NCBI GenBank assembly: GCA_934102335.1 | Contig: CAKOSP010000005.1 | Location: 68,179-132,178 of the forward strand | DNA from: an uncultured Bacilli bacterium | Lineage (GTDB): Bacteria > Bacillota_I > Bacilli_A > RF39 > UBA660 | Direction: 5' to 3' | DNA length: 64,000 nucleotides | Shown: positions 18,024 to 28,159 of the stretch, piece by piece | Numbering within the stretch: the stretch's first letter is position 1 | Layout of the letters: each line of letters begins with the position of its first letter | Program-made: the position numbers and the translations under genes | The notes under the pieces: generated by a model | Databases searched by the model: none | What the model saw: only the letters and a program-made list of their open reading frames with translations | What the model was told of the DNA's origin: nothing

Positions 18024-19307
18024 ATGAAAAAAATATTGGTTGTTAGTTGGTTTTTTCCTCCTGTTAATTCATCAGAAGGTTTAGTAACCTATAAATTATT
18101 AAATAATTCAAAATATGATTATGATGTTTATACACAAAATAATAATAATTTGTGGTCATATAAACAATCTGATGATCTTATTGTAAATAAAAATATCAAT
18201 AGAATATATAGTGATGCTACCACATTGAAAGAATTTAAAGAAAAAGCTTTAGAATACTTTGCTAATAATTATGAAAATTATGATATAGTCATGACTAGAT
18301 CAATGCCAGAAGAATGTCATGAAATTGGTTTAGCTATCAAACAAATTAAGCCTGATGTTAAATGGATTGCTTCATTTGGAGATCCTATATCTCAAAATCC
18401 ATTTACTTTGAAATCACTTAATTTTTCAAATCCTTATTCATTAAAAAGTAGGTACGATAGACCTTTTAGTTTTAAAGAGATATTTTCTTTAAAAAGAATA
18501 TTGAAATCTTTTATTTATAATCGTAGAAATAAATCTATTAAGAAACAGTATTTATTAAAAAATGATGATTTACAAAAACAAATAATAAATTTATGTGATT
18601 ATGTTATTTATAATAGTGATTATCAACAAGATTATATGTTAAAAAATTATAAAAACAATGTTTCTTTAAAAGAAAAAAGTTTAATCTTGCCTCATTCATA
18701 TGATGAAAAACTTTATCCTAAAGTTAAAAGGAATGTTAAAAATGAAAAAATTGTTTTTTCTTATGTAGGTCATTTAGATGATATCAGAACTCCAAGATTA
18801 ATTTTTGAATCTATAAAAGAACTTAAAGAAGATTTTGAAGATTTACCTCAAAAAGTTGAATTTGATTTTTACGGTAATTTGAGTGACAATGATAAGCTTT
18901 ATTTACTCAATAATGATTTGTTAGATGTTGTACATATAAAGAAAAACGTAACTTATCTTGAAAGTTTAAAAGTTATGCAGGAATCTGATTGGTTAATTCA
19001 TGTTGATGCTAATTTGGCGGATATAATTCCTGAAAATATATTTTTTGCTGCTAAAATTGCAGATTATTTAGGAACAGGAAATAAGATATTTGCTTTAACT
19101 ATGCTAGATGGAATTAGTGCTGAGATACTTAGAAAAAATAACGCATTAGTCGTAACTTATTCTAAAGAAAATGTCAAAAATTATTTATATTTGATTTTAT
19201 ATAAGAATTACAATTTTAGCATGTCTAAGGATGCTAGACAAGAATATAATGCTAAAAATGTTGCACAAAAATTTGATGAATTTATAGAAAAAATTACAGT
19301 GGAGTGA
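18024..19307 (+). CDS. Glycosyltransferase, GT4-like
   Basis: A 427-residue GT-B-shaped protein. The N-terminal domain starts ILVVSWFFPPVNSSEG, a typical GT4 opening with the acceptor loop. The C-terminal half has a strand-helix pattern with FSYVGHLDDIRTPRL, where the nucleotide-sugar domain begins, and ADYLGTGNKIFAL, where the EX7E-type region would be. The classic E-x7-E motif is not clean, so subfamily is uncertain. RBS AGAAGGAGAT lies just before the start. Confidence 0.72.
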   Translation: MKKILVVSWFFPPVNSSEGLVTYKLLNNSKYDYDVYTQNNNNLWSYKQSDDLIVNKNINRIYSDATTLKEFKEKALEYFANNYENYDIVMTRSMPEECHEIGLAIKQIKPDVKWIASFGDPISQNPFTLKSLNFSNPYSLKSRYDRPFSFKEIFSLKRILKSFIYNRRNKSIKKQYLLKNDDLQKQIINLCDYVIYNSDYQQDYMLKNYKNNVSLKEKSLILPHSYDEKLYPKVKRNVKNEKIVFSYVGHLDDIRTPRLIFESIKELKEDFEDLPQKVEFDFYGNLSDNDKLYLLNNDLLDVVHIKKNVTYLESLKVMQESDWLIHVDANLADIIPENIFFAAKIADYLGTGNKIFALTMLDGISAEILRKNNALVVTYSKENVKNYLYLILYKNYNFSMSKDARQEYNAKNVAQKFDEFIEKITVE

Positions 19308-19310
19308 AAA

Positions 19311-21659
19311 ATGAAATATACAATTAAAAGTGTGGATTTTGAAAACAATAAATATGAAATGGTTATTGAAGATTCAATTGTAAAAAAAGTTAAAGTTAGT
19401 TTAAAATGTAATGATGGTTATGTAGTTATTAATAATTTAATATATATTAATAATAATTCAGTCGTGTATTTTGATATAAATGCCCCTCAATTATTACAGT
19501 TTGAAAGTTTCTGTGATAGAAAATTTTCTATTGAAGTTACTTGTGTAGAAAAATATCAATGTGTTATTGATGAGGTTAAAAATAAAGATTGTTTAATTGT
19601 TGAAAATGAATATACCTTTCGCAATTTTGAAGGAAAAAGGCCAATATCTGTTTTGGAAAACCGAGAAATAGATTCTGCATTAATATTTAATTATGTGAAT
19701 AGCTGGTACCAAACTTATTATGTTGAGGATGGCAAGGAAGTTATCAAAGGTAATATTTCGTGTTTAAAAGATCTTCTTTTAAAATATAAATATAAGTATA
19801 TTGTAAATAAAATTTACGATTGTTCTTTATATAAGATTATTGAAGCTTATACCGATAGGTATCAAATAAAATGTTTTGTACTAGATGAAGATTATTGTTT
19901 ATGTGATACTCCTTATTTTTTATCACATAATTCGGTTGTTGATAACAGTAATATATATGATGTTATAAAAAGTATGCGAGAAAATAATAGTATTTATTGG
20001 ATTGTTAGCGATGATGGAATAAAAGAAACTTTGGTTGATAATACTCAAGTAAACAATATTTTTGTTAAAAAGTATAAAGATGTATTTATTGATTGTAATA
20101 AAACAGTTGATTTTAATAATAAAAATATTTTATTGAATACTAATTTTGATAATAATAGTTTTTATATGAATGATATTGTAGTTTTGATTATTAAACAATT
20201 ATTAAAAAAGGACAACTTAAAGGATTATAAGTTTCATATAGCTGGTTGTGGAGATTTTAAAACTGCTCTTTTAAGTGAATTAGATGAAAGTGACAGAATT
20301 GTATTATATAAAAATTATTTATCTGATGAATTTAAAAAACGTAATTCATTTATTTTGGAATTTAAGCTGCGCGAAAAATATTATGGTTTAGATAGCTTAT
20401 ATAATTCGGCAGAAATACCAGTTGTTTTTGAGTCTATAGAGCAACTCGATAAAGGTAATTTAATTGGAATAGTTGTAGATAAAAATTATATTGATGCTGC
20501 AAATAAAGTAGAAGCTTTTTTAATAAATAAAGAATATGATAATAATCTTAATGGTTTTAATCAAAAAGTTTGGGATATTTCTGAGATTTTGAATATCTTA
20601 TCTAAGTCAGATATAAAACTCCAAAGGATTAAGGCAAAGAAAAATCCAGTCTTATCTATAGTTATACCAGCATATAATATAGAAACTTTTTTACCTAAAT
20701 GTTTAGATTCTTTAGTCTATGCCAAAAATATTGGTGATTGTGAAATTATAGTAGTAAATGATGGTTCAAAGGATAACACTTTAAAGATTGCCAAAGAATA
20801 TGAAAAAAACTATCCTTCAGTTGTTCGTGTTTTTGATAAAGAAAATGGTGGTCATGGTTCGGCGGTTAATCTTGGAATGAAGGTAGCCAAAGGTAAATAT
20901 TTTAAAATATTGGATAGTGATGATTGGTTTGTCACAAGCAATTTAGAGAAAATGATTACTAAGTTGGCAAAAGAAACAGCTGATTTAGTATTAACAAAAG
21001 TAAGATGTGAATATTATGCTCAAAAAGATTTTCCGTTGCAAGTTGATTATTCTCATTTAAGATATGATGTTTTATATAATTTTGAAGATCTATTAAATAA
21101 TGTTTATGGATTAAATTCAGCTCCTTTATTCGCTGCTTCTTGTTATAAAACAGAAAAATTAAGAGATGCAAATTTTACTATTACAGAAAAGAAGTTATAT
21201 GCAGATCATGAGTTTGATGCTTTTTCTATAAAATGTATTGATACGGTTATAATGTATGATTTAGATATATACATGTATCTAATTGGAAGAGAAGGTCAAA
21301 GTGTTTCAATTAATGTTTGGGAAAAGAAGTATGTTGATCACCAAAATGCAATGTTTAAAGTATCTGAAAAATTAGAAAATGATAAATTATTTGATAAGGA
21401 TAAAAAGAAATTTGTTATTGAAATGGTTGTTGAGGCAATGTTAATTCATCAGTTAGATATGTTAAAAGTTATGAATAAAGATGAAGAAAGTTATCCGCTT
21501 GTTGATAAATTAAGACAATATCCTGAGGTTTTTGATATCATATTTAATGATTTAAAAAACAAATATAATGGTATATATGTAAAATTTTTTGTTAAAGAAG
21601 AGCATCAATCTTTAATTAATAAAGCAAAAAAAGTGTTAAGAAATAGGAGGAAAAAATGA
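19311..21659 (+). CDS. Two-domain glycosyltransferase with C-terminal GT2 domain
   Basis: A 782-residue protein. The C-terminal part from about residue 445 is a full GT2 domain: LSIVIPAYNIETFLPKCLDS, VVNDGSKDN, ENGGHGSAVNLG and ILDSDDW. The first 440 residues show no clear glycosyltransferase motif; an initial strand-rich region (about 1-90) is followed by alternating strands and helices that might be a degenerate GT-B domain. The GT2 half is paralogous to the 16994 gene. The ORF ends in an ATGA overlap with the FAD enzyme gene. A bifunctional chain extender is possible but unproven. Confidence 0.75.
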   Translation: MKYTIKSVDFENNKYEMVIEDSIVKKVKVSLKCNDGYVVINNLIYINNNSVVYFDINAPQLLQFESFCDRKFSIEVTCVEKYQCVIDEVKNKDCLIVENEYTFRNFEGKRPISVLENREIDSALIFNYVNSWYQTYYVEDGKEVIKGNISCLKDLLLKYKYKYIVNKIYDCSLYKIIEAYTDRYQIKCFVLDEDYCLCDTPYFLSHNSVVDNSNIYDVIKSMRENNSIYWIVSDDGIKETLVDNTQVNNIFVKKYKDVFIDCNKTVDFNNKNILLNTNFDNNSFYMNDIVVLIIKQLLKKDNLKDYKFHIAGCGDFKTALLSELDESDRIVLYKNYLSDEFKKRNSFILEFKLREKYYGLDSLYNSAEIPVVFESIEQLDKGNLIGIVVDKNYIDAANKVEAFLINKEYDNNLNGFNQKVWDISEILNILSKSDIKLQRIKAKKNPVLSIVIPAYNIETFLPKCLDSLVYAKNIGDCEIIVVNDGSKDNTLKIAKEYEKNYPSVVRVFDKENGGHGSAVNLGMKVAKGKYFKILDSDDWFVTSNLEKMITKLAKETADLVLTKVRCEYYAQKDFPLQVDYSHLRYDVLYNFEDLLNNVYGLNSAPLFAASCYKTEKLRDANFTITEKKLYADHEFDAFSIKCIDTVIMYDLDIYMYLIGREGQSVSINVWEKKYVDHQNAMFKVSEKLENDKLFDKDKKKFVIEMVVEAMLIHQLDMLKVMNKDEESYPLVDKLRQYPEVFDIIFNDLKNKYNGIYVKFFVKEEHQSLINKAKKVLRNRRKK

Positions 21660-22918
21660 AAATAAAATATTTAGTTATAGGTGCTGGAATATCTGGTTTA
21701 ACTTTTGCAAATTATTGTAAAGGAGATTATTTAATCGTTGAGAAAGAATCTACTGTAGGCGGATATTGTAGAACGTTTAAAAGTGGAGAGTATGTTTGGG
21801 ATTTTGCTGGACACTTTTTCCATTTTAATACTGAAGAATTTAAAAAGAAATTCTTGGAACAAATGCCTAAAGAGGATATCATTTATAATGAGAAATGTAC
21901 AAAAATTTGTCACAATGGTAAAATGATTGATTTTCCTTTTCAAACAAATATTCATCAACTTGATAAAGAAGAATTTATTGATTGTTTATACGACTTGTTC
22001 AATAAAGAAGAAAAAGATAAGTATGATAATTTTTTAGATATGTTATATGGTAAATTTGGTAAATCTATTGTAGAGAAATTCTTAAAACCTTACAATGAAA
22101 AATTATATGCTATTGATTTAAAAAAATTAGATGTAGATGCTATGGGTAGATTTTTCCCATATGCAGATAAAGAACAAATTATTAATAATATGAAAAATCA
22201 TAAAGTTAATTCATATAATAGTTCTTTCTTGTATCCTAAAAATGGTGCTGGAAGCTTTATAGATATTCTTTATAAGGAATTAGATAAGAATAAAATACTA
22301 TTAAATACCAGTGTTGAGAAAATAGATTTACAAAAAAAAGAAGCAATTTTATCTAATGGAAATGTTGTTGAATATGAGTACTTAGTTAATACTTCTCCTT
22401 TAAATAAATTTTTAGGATTAATTGGTGGATATGATGATTTGATAAATGAAATGTCATATAATAAAGTCTTGGTGTTTAATCTTGGTTTTGATAGACCATC
22501 AAAATTGTGTACTAAAGAACATTGGTTATATGTTGCTGGAAAAAATTATAATTTCTATCGTTGTGGTTTTTATAATAATATACTTGGTATGAAAAATTTA
22601 AGTATGTATATTGAAATTGGTTATGATAAAAGTAGCGTTATTACTCAAACAGAAATTGATAAACAATTGAAACTTACTTTAGACAGTTTAAAAAATTTAG
22701 GTATTATTGATGAGGACACAAAATTAGTAGATCATATGGCTTTGATTATGGATCCGGCTTATGTTCATATAAATACTAAAACTAATCAAAAACTTGATGA
22801 GTTAAAAGCACATTTTTCTGATAATAATGTGTATACTATAGGTAGATATGGTGCTTGGATTTATAATTCAATGGAAGACTCTATGTTAAAGGCTAAAGAA
22901 TTAGCGGAGAAAATTTAA
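21656..22918 (+). CDS. FAD-dependent oxidoreductase (UDP-galactopyranose-mutase/amine-oxidase-like)
   Basis: A 420-residue flavoprotein. The N-terminal Rossmann motif is VIGAGISGLTFANYC, followed by the acidic strand end LIVEKE and the GGY(C)RTF loop. WDFAGHFFHF is the isoalloxazine-near segment shared by UGM-like and protoporphyrinogen-oxidase-like proteins. The C-terminus YTIGRYGAWIYNSMEDSM closes the FAD site. Within a glycosyltransferase operon a UDP-galactopyranose-mutase-like role is attractive, but the diagnostic UGM residues are not certain. Overlaps of 4 nt upstream and 1 nt downstream indicate co-translation. Confidence 0.75.
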   Translation: MKIKYLVIGAGISGLTFANYCKGDYLIVEKESTVGGYCRTFKSGEYVWDFAGHFFHFNTEEFKKKFLEQMPKEDIIYNEKCTKICHNGKMIDFPFQTNIHQLDKEEFIDCLYDLFNKEEKDKYDNFLDMLYGKFGKSIVEKFLKPYNEKLYAIDLKKLDVDAMGRFFPYADKEQIINNMKNHKVNSYNSSFLYPKNGAGSFIDILYKELDKNKILLNTSVEKIDLQKKEAILSNGNVVEYEYLVNTSPLNKFLGLIGGYDDLINEMSYNKVLVFNLGFDRPSKLCTKEHWLYVAGKNYNFYRCGFYNNILGMKNLSMYIEIGYDKSSVITQTEIDKQLKLTLDSLKNLGIIDEDTKLVDHMALIMDPAYVHINTKTNQKLDELKAHFSDNNVYTIGRYGAWIYNSMEDSMLKAKELAEKI

Positions 22919-24312
22919 TGGTATTAAAAAAATTAAAAGAACATTTTAAAAATAGTTTAGTTATTCAAGATGATATAAAAGATTTGTCACAAAAAATTGA
23001 TAAATATACTAAAGTTGAAGAAGAAATTTCTAAAGATTTAAGCGACAAATTAAGAGACATTGAAAAACGTTTGGAATATTTAAAAAATAATCTTGATTTT
23101 TATGGAAATATTGTTAAAAACTTGAATTTGAATTTTCAATATTGTAATTTGGAATATTTAAATTATAAAGTTGATAAAAATAAACAAAATATATTGTTAT
23201 GTGGCTTTTACGGTGGTGACAATATTGGTGATGAATTGATGTTACAAACAGTATTGGAACAATTTCAAAAGTATCCTAATGTAAAAGTAACTGTTTTATT
23301 AGATTTTAATGATAAATATAATATTTTAAAAAATGAATTTTCAAATGTAGCATACCTTCATTATCCTAAGTCAGTGTATGATTTTGATAATTTAGTTAGT
23401 CAATTTGATAAGCTTATTTTTGGTGGTGGAGCTTTGATTGATGATGTGATTTATGACTTTGATAATCCATTTACTATTACTCTTTCTAAAATATTGATAG
23501 ATTTATCTTTGAAATTTATTGACTCTAAAAAAGATGTTTATTGGTTGAGTTTAAGCTCTAATAAAATTATTCAAAATGATATATTTATTAGTAAATTAAT
23601 TAAAATAGTTGAAAATGCTAAATATATTTCTTTAAGAGATACTTTTAGTTTTGACTTGTTAGCTAGTATTGGTTGTAACCAATCTAAAATGCATATTATA
23701 AATGATTTGGTTTTAGCTAATGAAAAACTTAATTATATAAAGAAAAATTCTTATAAGAAGCTTTCTTTAGGTTTTATACCCATCTGTAGTGAAGAAACAA
23801 AAGATCAAAATATAAATTTAATTAAAACTTTTATTGAGATTTTAGATAAAAAAAATAAAAGTTTTTGCTTAAAATTAATTCCATTTTATGGATTTGTTAA
23901 TAATGATATTAATTATTTAAATAACTTAAAAGATATAATTAATGATAAACGAGTTATGGTTGCTCCGTTTACTACTAATTTTGATGAGATTTTAAGTTTA
24001 ATTAATGAAAATGAATATATTGTCTCTATGAGATATCATTGTTCATTACTAGCAATGGTGGAAAATAAAAAATTGCTTACAATTCTTTATGATTTACATC
24101 AACACTATTATAATAAAATTAATTATTTATATGAAAGATATGTTAAAGATGGTAATTTAATTTCTTTAAATGATATAGAAAATTATGATAAGTTATCAGA
24201 AATATTTACAAATTTTATATATAAAGAAAATAAGAATATTTTTGATAAAAAGATTTTATTAAAGTCACAACAAGAATTGACACAGTTAGTTAAAAATATT
24301 GTAAATGAATAA
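22918..24312 (+). CDS. Polysaccharide pyruvyl transferase family protein
   Basis: Transfers pyruvate ketals from PEP to sugars in surface polymers (PF04230 type). The first 85 residues are a Lys/Glu coiled coil, which is not common in this family. Catalytic-domain motifs are LCGFYGGDNIGDELMLQTV (residues about 98-116), the FGGGALIDD loop, ISLRDTFSFDLL and the late SMRYHCSLLAMVE. Total length is 464 residues. The coil may tether it to a membrane complex. It follows the FAD gene directly and precedes the epimerase by 14 nt. Confidence 0.85.
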   Translation: MVLKKLKEHFKNSLVIQDDIKDLSQKIDKYTKVEEEISKDLSDKLRDIEKRLEYLKNNLDFYGNIVKNLNLNFQYCNLEYLNYKVDKNKQNILLCGFYGGDNIGDELMLQTVLEQFQKYPNVKVTVLLDFNDKYNILKNEFSNVAYLHYPKSVYDFDNLVSQFDKLIFGGGALIDDVIYDFDNPFTITLSKILIDLSLKFIDSKKDVYWLSLSSNKIIQNDIFISKLIKIVENAKYISLRDTFSFDLLASIGCNQSKMHIINDLVLANEKLNYIKKNSYKKLSLGFIPICSEETKDQNINLIKTFIEILDKKNKSFCLKLIPFYGFVNNDINYLNNLKDIINDKRVMVAPFTTNFDEILSLINENEYIVSMRYHCSLLAMVENKKLLTILYDLHQHYYNKINYLYERYVKDGNLISLNDIENYDKLSEIFTNFIYKENKNIFDKKILLKSQQELTQLVKNIVNE

Positions 24313-24326
24313 TAAAAGAGGTAAAA

Positions 24327-25436
24327 ATGAAAAAAATTAAAGTAATAAGTGTATTTGGAACAAGACCTGAAGCTATAAAAATGGCTCCACTAGTTAAAGA
24401 ACTAGAAAAAAGAGAAGAAATAAATAGTATTGTTTGTGTTACCGCACAACATAGAGAAATGTTAGATCAAGTATTAGAAACTTTTGATATTAAACCAGAT
24501 TATGATTTAAATATTATGAAACAGGGTCAAACTTTAGGTGATGTTACAACTAGGGCATTAAATGGATTAGAGGAAGTAATAAAAAAAGAACAACCAAATA
24601 TTGTTTTAGTTCATGGGGATACGACGACAACATTTGCAGGTGCTTTAGCAGCATTTTATAATCAAGTTGATATTGGACATGTTGAAGCTGGTTTAAGAAC
24701 TAATGATAAATATAGTCCTTATCCTGAAGAAATGAATAGACAAATGGTTGATTGTATGACGGATATGTATTTTGCTCCTACAAATTTGAGTAAAGAAAAT
24801 CTTTTGAAAGAAGCTAAGGATGAAAGTAAAATATATGTAACTGGTAATACAGCCATTGATGCTATGAATACTACTGTAAGAAAAGATTATTCACATAAAG
24901 AATTAGAATGGATTAAAGATAATGAAAAGATGATTCTTTTAACAGCTCATAGAAGAGAAAATTTAGGTGATCCTATGCGCCATATATTTAGAGCAATTAA
25001 AAGAATAGTTGATGAATTTGGTTATATCAAAGTTATTTATCCAATACATATGAATCCTAAAGTTAGGGAAGTAGCTAACGAAATATTTAAGGATTGTGAT
25101 AGAGTTAAATTAATTGAACCTTTAGAGGTATTTGATTTTCATAATTTTCAAAATAAGTCATATATAATTTTAACTGATAGTGGTGGAATTCAAGAGGAAG
25201 CGCCTTCACTTGGAAAACCAGTTTTGGTTTTAAGAGATACAACAGAAAGACCTGAAGGTATTGAAGCTGGTACTTTAAAACTTGTAGGAACTGATGAAGA
25301 AACAATATACCATGAAACAAAGAAATTGCTAACAGATAAAGTAGCATATGAAAGTATGAGCCATGCTTGTAATCCATATGGTGATGGACATGCTTCAGAA
25401 AAAATAGTAGATGCAATTATTAAGAAATACAGTTAA
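24327..25436 (+). CDS. wecB: UDP-N-acetylglucosamine 2-epimerase (non-hydrolysing)
   Basis: Converts UDP-GlcNAc to UDP-ManNAc for teichoic-acid linkage units or capsule. All family motifs are visible: GTRPEAIKMAPL, CVTAQHREMLDQ, VHGDTTTTFAG, HVEAGLRT, LTAHRRENLG and SGGIQEEAPSLGKPVLVLR. The 369-residue length is normal. It ends the long run from 15368, with a promoter for the next gene immediately after. Confidence 0.95.
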   Translation: MKKIKVISVFGTRPEAIKMAPLVKELEKREEINSIVCVTAQHREMLDQVLETFDIKPDYDLNIMKQGQTLGDVTTRALNGLEEVIKKEQPNIVLVHGDTTTTFAGALAAFYNQVDIGHVEAGLRTNDKYSPYPEEMNRQMVDCMTDMYFAPTNLSKENLLKEAKDESKIYVTGNTAIDAMNTTVRKDYSHKELEWIKDNEKMILLTAHRRENLGDPMRHIFRAIKRIVDEFGYIKVIYPIHMNPKVREVANEIFKDCDRVKLIEPLEVFDFHNFQNKSYIILTDSGGIQEEAPSLGKPVLVLRDTTERPEGIEAGTLKLVGTDEETIYHETKKLLTDKVAYESMSHACNPYGDGHASEKIVDAIIKKYS

Positions 25437-25488
25437 TAGTATTTCTTTTTCTTTTAATAGTAAATTTCTTTAAATAATTTCTTTATAG

Positions 25489-25497
25489 TGTTATAAT
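25489..25497 (+). promoter_or_regulatory. Extended -10 promoter of the deacetylase gene
   Basis: TGTTATAAT: -10 TATAAT at 25492-25497 with an extended TG at 25489-25490. A weak TTTAAA lies 17 nt upstream. Transcription would start near 25504, only about 7 nt before the ATG, and no Shine-Dalgarno fits. Confidence 0.6.
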
Positions 25498-25510
25498 CTT
25501 GTTAGATAGT

Positions 25511-26812
25511 ATGAAAAAAAGAATATGGTTAATAATTTTAATTTGTTTTGTAAGTATTTCATTAGTTGCGGGTGGATTTTTTTTATCATACGGTTATAAA
25601 CAAAGACAAGAAAATGAACAAATCTTATTAAAACAAAGAGAAATTGAAGAAAAAATAAATGCAATTGACAAAAAGTATTCAGCATTTTTAATTGGAAATA
25701 AAACTTCGTTAAATGATGATTTGGGTAATTATTTTGATAGTTTAGTTGATACTCATACATTAATAAGTGTTTTAAATGAGGATGAATTAACACTTAAAGA
25801 TTTGAAAAATATTAAAAATTTGCAAGAGTCACTTAAGATAAAAAAAGATGATGTTGAAAAATTAAAATTTGATGAAAATATAAATAAGTATATTGAAAAT
25901 TATACTAAGGAAGAACAAGATGAAATATTAAAAATTTATAATGAGAGTGTAATAACTAAAAATATTAAATCTGATGAGTTAATAAAACAAAGCATATTAG
26001 ATAAAATAGCTAAAAAAGAAAAAGTAGTAAATTATTTATCTAAGCAAAAAAACTACTATGTTGATGATAATAATATTTATTTTGAAGATGAAGAAAGCTT
26101 AAGTACTTTTAATAAATTTAATACAGGAATTAAAGCTCTAAAAAAGATTCAATATACTGTAAGGAAGTTACCAATATTAATGTATCATGCAGTTGATGAT
26201 AAAGCTTGGGGTGATACTACTTTATTTGTTAAAATAAGTGAATTTGAACGTCAGATGAAATATTTAAAAGATGAAGGTTATACGACCTTGTTTTTGTCGG
26301 AAATTAATCAAGCTTTTAATTACGAAAAGCCCATTATTATAACTTTTGATGATGGATATAAAAATGTTTATGATTATGCTTTTCCAATACTAAAAAAATA
26401 TAATTTAAAAAGTGACTTTTATATAATTACTAGATGGATGGATGGAGAAACTTTTGTAACTCCAGAAATGGTTAAAGAAATGGATGAGTCAAAAATTATG
26501 GAAATTGGTTCACATACTTTAACTCATATGAAACTAGGTTATAATTCATATGAAGAACAAGAACAGGAATTAAAAAATAGTAAGAAAGATTTAGAAGAGT
26601 TATTAAAAAAAGAAATTACTACAGTAGCATATCCATATGGCTGTTATAATTCTGATACTGTTAATATATCTAAAAAGTATTATAAATATGGTGTAACGGT
26701 TAATAAAGATTTTAACTATGAAGGTAAGTTAAGTAATTATACTTTAAATAGAATTAAGATTTCTAGAAGTACAACATTTAATCAATTTAAAAGTTTAATA
26801 GGAGAAAATTAA
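25511..26812 (+). CDS. Membrane-anchored polysaccharide deacetylase (NodB domain)
   Basis: The likely start is the ATG at 25511 (433 residues); the TTG at 25499 sits between the -10 box and the expected +1. An N-terminal membrane anchor (about residues 5-25) is followed by an acidic-basic coil (to about 215) and the NodB fold. NodB metal motifs are LPILMYHAVDD, ITFDDGYKNVYDYA and IGSHTLTHMKL, with AYPYG after them. The fold removes acetyl groups from N-acetylhexosamines outside the membrane, as in IcaB/PgaB or peptidoglycan deacetylases. The next gene follows after 1 nt. Confidence 0.88.
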   Translation: MKKRIWLIILICFVSISLVAGGFFLSYGYKQRQENEQILLKQREIEEKINAIDKKYSAFLIGNKTSLNDDLGNYFDSLVDTHTLISVLNEDELTLKDLKNIKNLQESLKIKKDDVEKLKFDENINKYIENYTKEEQDEILKIYNESVITKNIKSDELIKQSILDKIAKKEKVVNYLSKQKNYYVDDNNIYFEDEESLSTFNKFNTGIKALKKIQYTVRKLPILMYHAVDDKAWGDTTLFVKISEFERQMKYLKDEGYTTLFLSEINQAFNYEKPIIITFDDGYKNVYDYAFPILKKYNLKSDFYIITRWMDGETFVTPEMVKEMDESKIMEIGSHTLTHMKLGYNSYEEQEQELKNSKKDLEELLKKEITTVAYPYGCYNSDTVNISKKYYKYGVTVNKDFNYEGKLSNYTLNRIKISRSTTFNQFKSLIGEN

Positions 26813-26813
26813 T

Positions 26814-28082
26814 ATGAAAGAAAAGATATCTAAATTAAGAAATGTTTATAAAAAATATGGTTTTGTTGGTTTTTGTAAAAAACTTAGAGCTTATATAATT
26901 GCTAATTATTTAGATAAAATAAGCTTTAAAGTTATGTTTAATAAAAATAAATATAGAAATATTATAAAAGAGATTTTACAGAATAATAGCTATGATAGAA
27001 TTATTCTTTGGCGTAGTAGTTTTGGTTATAATGTACCTTTATTTCAAAGACCACAACACATTGCCAATAATTTATCAAAATCTGGTTGTTTACTTTTTTA
27101 TGAAGTTACAACGATGACCGATAAGGTAAAAACGTTAACAAAAAAAAGTGATAATTTATATTTAATTAATTTTAATAATAAAGCTTTAAACAAAATATTA
27201 ATGAATGAGTTAAAAAAAGTTAATAAACCAAAGTATATTCAACTTTATTCTACAGATTGGAAATTATCAGTTGTTGATATACAAAATTATATAAATAGTG
27301 GTTTTAAATTTATTTATGAATATATTGACCATATTTCTCCAGAACTTGCAGGAACTAAGGATTTACCAAAAAATATTTCTGATAAGTATGACTATGTAAT
27401 GAGTCACAAAAAGGATGTATATGTAGTCGTAACCGCCGAGCTTTTAGAAAAAGATGTAATTTCTAAAAGAGGCAAAGAAAATTTGATTTTTTCTTCAAAT
27501 GGAGTTGATTACAATTTCTTTAAAAATATTGATAAAGATTTTAAATTTGAACCGGAGTTTTTAAAAACATTAAAAAAACCTACTGTATGTTATTATGGAG
27601 CATTAGCAAGTTGGTTTGATTACGAATTAATTAAAAAAATTAATAAAACGGGAAAATATAATATAGTACTTTTTGGAATTAAATATGATGAGTCATATGA
27701 TCAAGCAGAAATTGATAAGTTAGAAAATGTGTATTTTATGGGTCCAAGGAATTATAAAATTTTAAAAAACTATGCTAGTAAAATGGATGTAATGATAATA
27801 CCATTTAAGTTAAATGATATTACGGCTTCTACCAGTCCAGTTAAATTATTTGAATATATGGCTTTACATAAACCTATTGTAACAACAGCTATGAGAGAAT
27901 GTAAAAAATATAAATCTGTTTTGATTGGTAATAGTCATGAGGATTTTATTAAAAAACTAGACCAAGCTATAAGTTTAAAAAATGATAAAGATTATATTAA
28001 ACTATTGGACAAAGAAGCAATAGAAAATGATTGGAATCATAAAGCTAAGGTTATAATTGATTATATTAAAAAGTATGAATAA
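26814..28082 (+). CDS. Glycosyltransferase, TuaH-like GT4
   Basis: A 422-residue GT-B-type protein. The N-terminal half has IILWRSSFGYNVPLFQRPQH, the opening seen in TuaH-like enzymes. The C-terminal half has FFSSNGVDYNFF-like and VCYYGALASWFDYELI segments and KLFEYMALHKPIVTT, which is the nucleotide-sugar binding region of GT4 proteins. RBS GGAGAAAA precedes the ATG. It is probably co-transcribed with the deacetylase. The sugar is unknown. Confidence 0.82.
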   Translation: MKEKISKLRNVYKKYGFVGFCKKLRAYIIANYLDKISFKVMFNKNKYRNIIKEILQNNSYDRIILWRSSFGYNVPLFQRPQHIANNLSKSGCLLFYEVTTMTDKVKTLTKKSDNLYLINFNNKALNKILMNELKKVNKPKYIQLYSTDWKLSVVDIQNYINSGFKFIYEYIDHISPELAGTKDLPKNISDKYDYVMSHKKDVYVVVTAELLEKDVISKRGKENLIFSSNGVDYNFFKNIDKDFKFEPEFLKTLKKPTVCYYGALASWFDYELIKKINKTGKYNIVLFGIKYDESYDQAEIDKLENVYFMGPRNYKILKNYASKMDVMIIPFKLNDITASTSPVKLFEYMALHKPIVTTAMRECKKYKSVLIGNSHEDFIKKLDQAISLKNDKDYIKLLDKEAIENDWNHKAKVIIDYIKKYE

Positions 28083-28095
28083 GTTTTAAAAGTGT

Positions 28096-28123
28096 TTTAC
28101 ACATTTAATTATTATGCTATAAT
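28096..28123 (+). promoter_or_regulatory. Promoter of the YidC-TagF fusion gene
   Basis: -35 TTTACA at 28096-28101, 16-nt spacer, -10 TATAAT at 28118-28123 with TGC before it (extended -10). Confidence 0.7.
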
Positions 28124-28159
28124 AACAAAGAATGACAGTTGAGTTGAGGTGATTTAGTA

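Noticed and set aside
25105..25416. Minus-strand open frame inside wecB
   Set aside because: Shadow of a gene with clear motifs; no RBS or family pattern.
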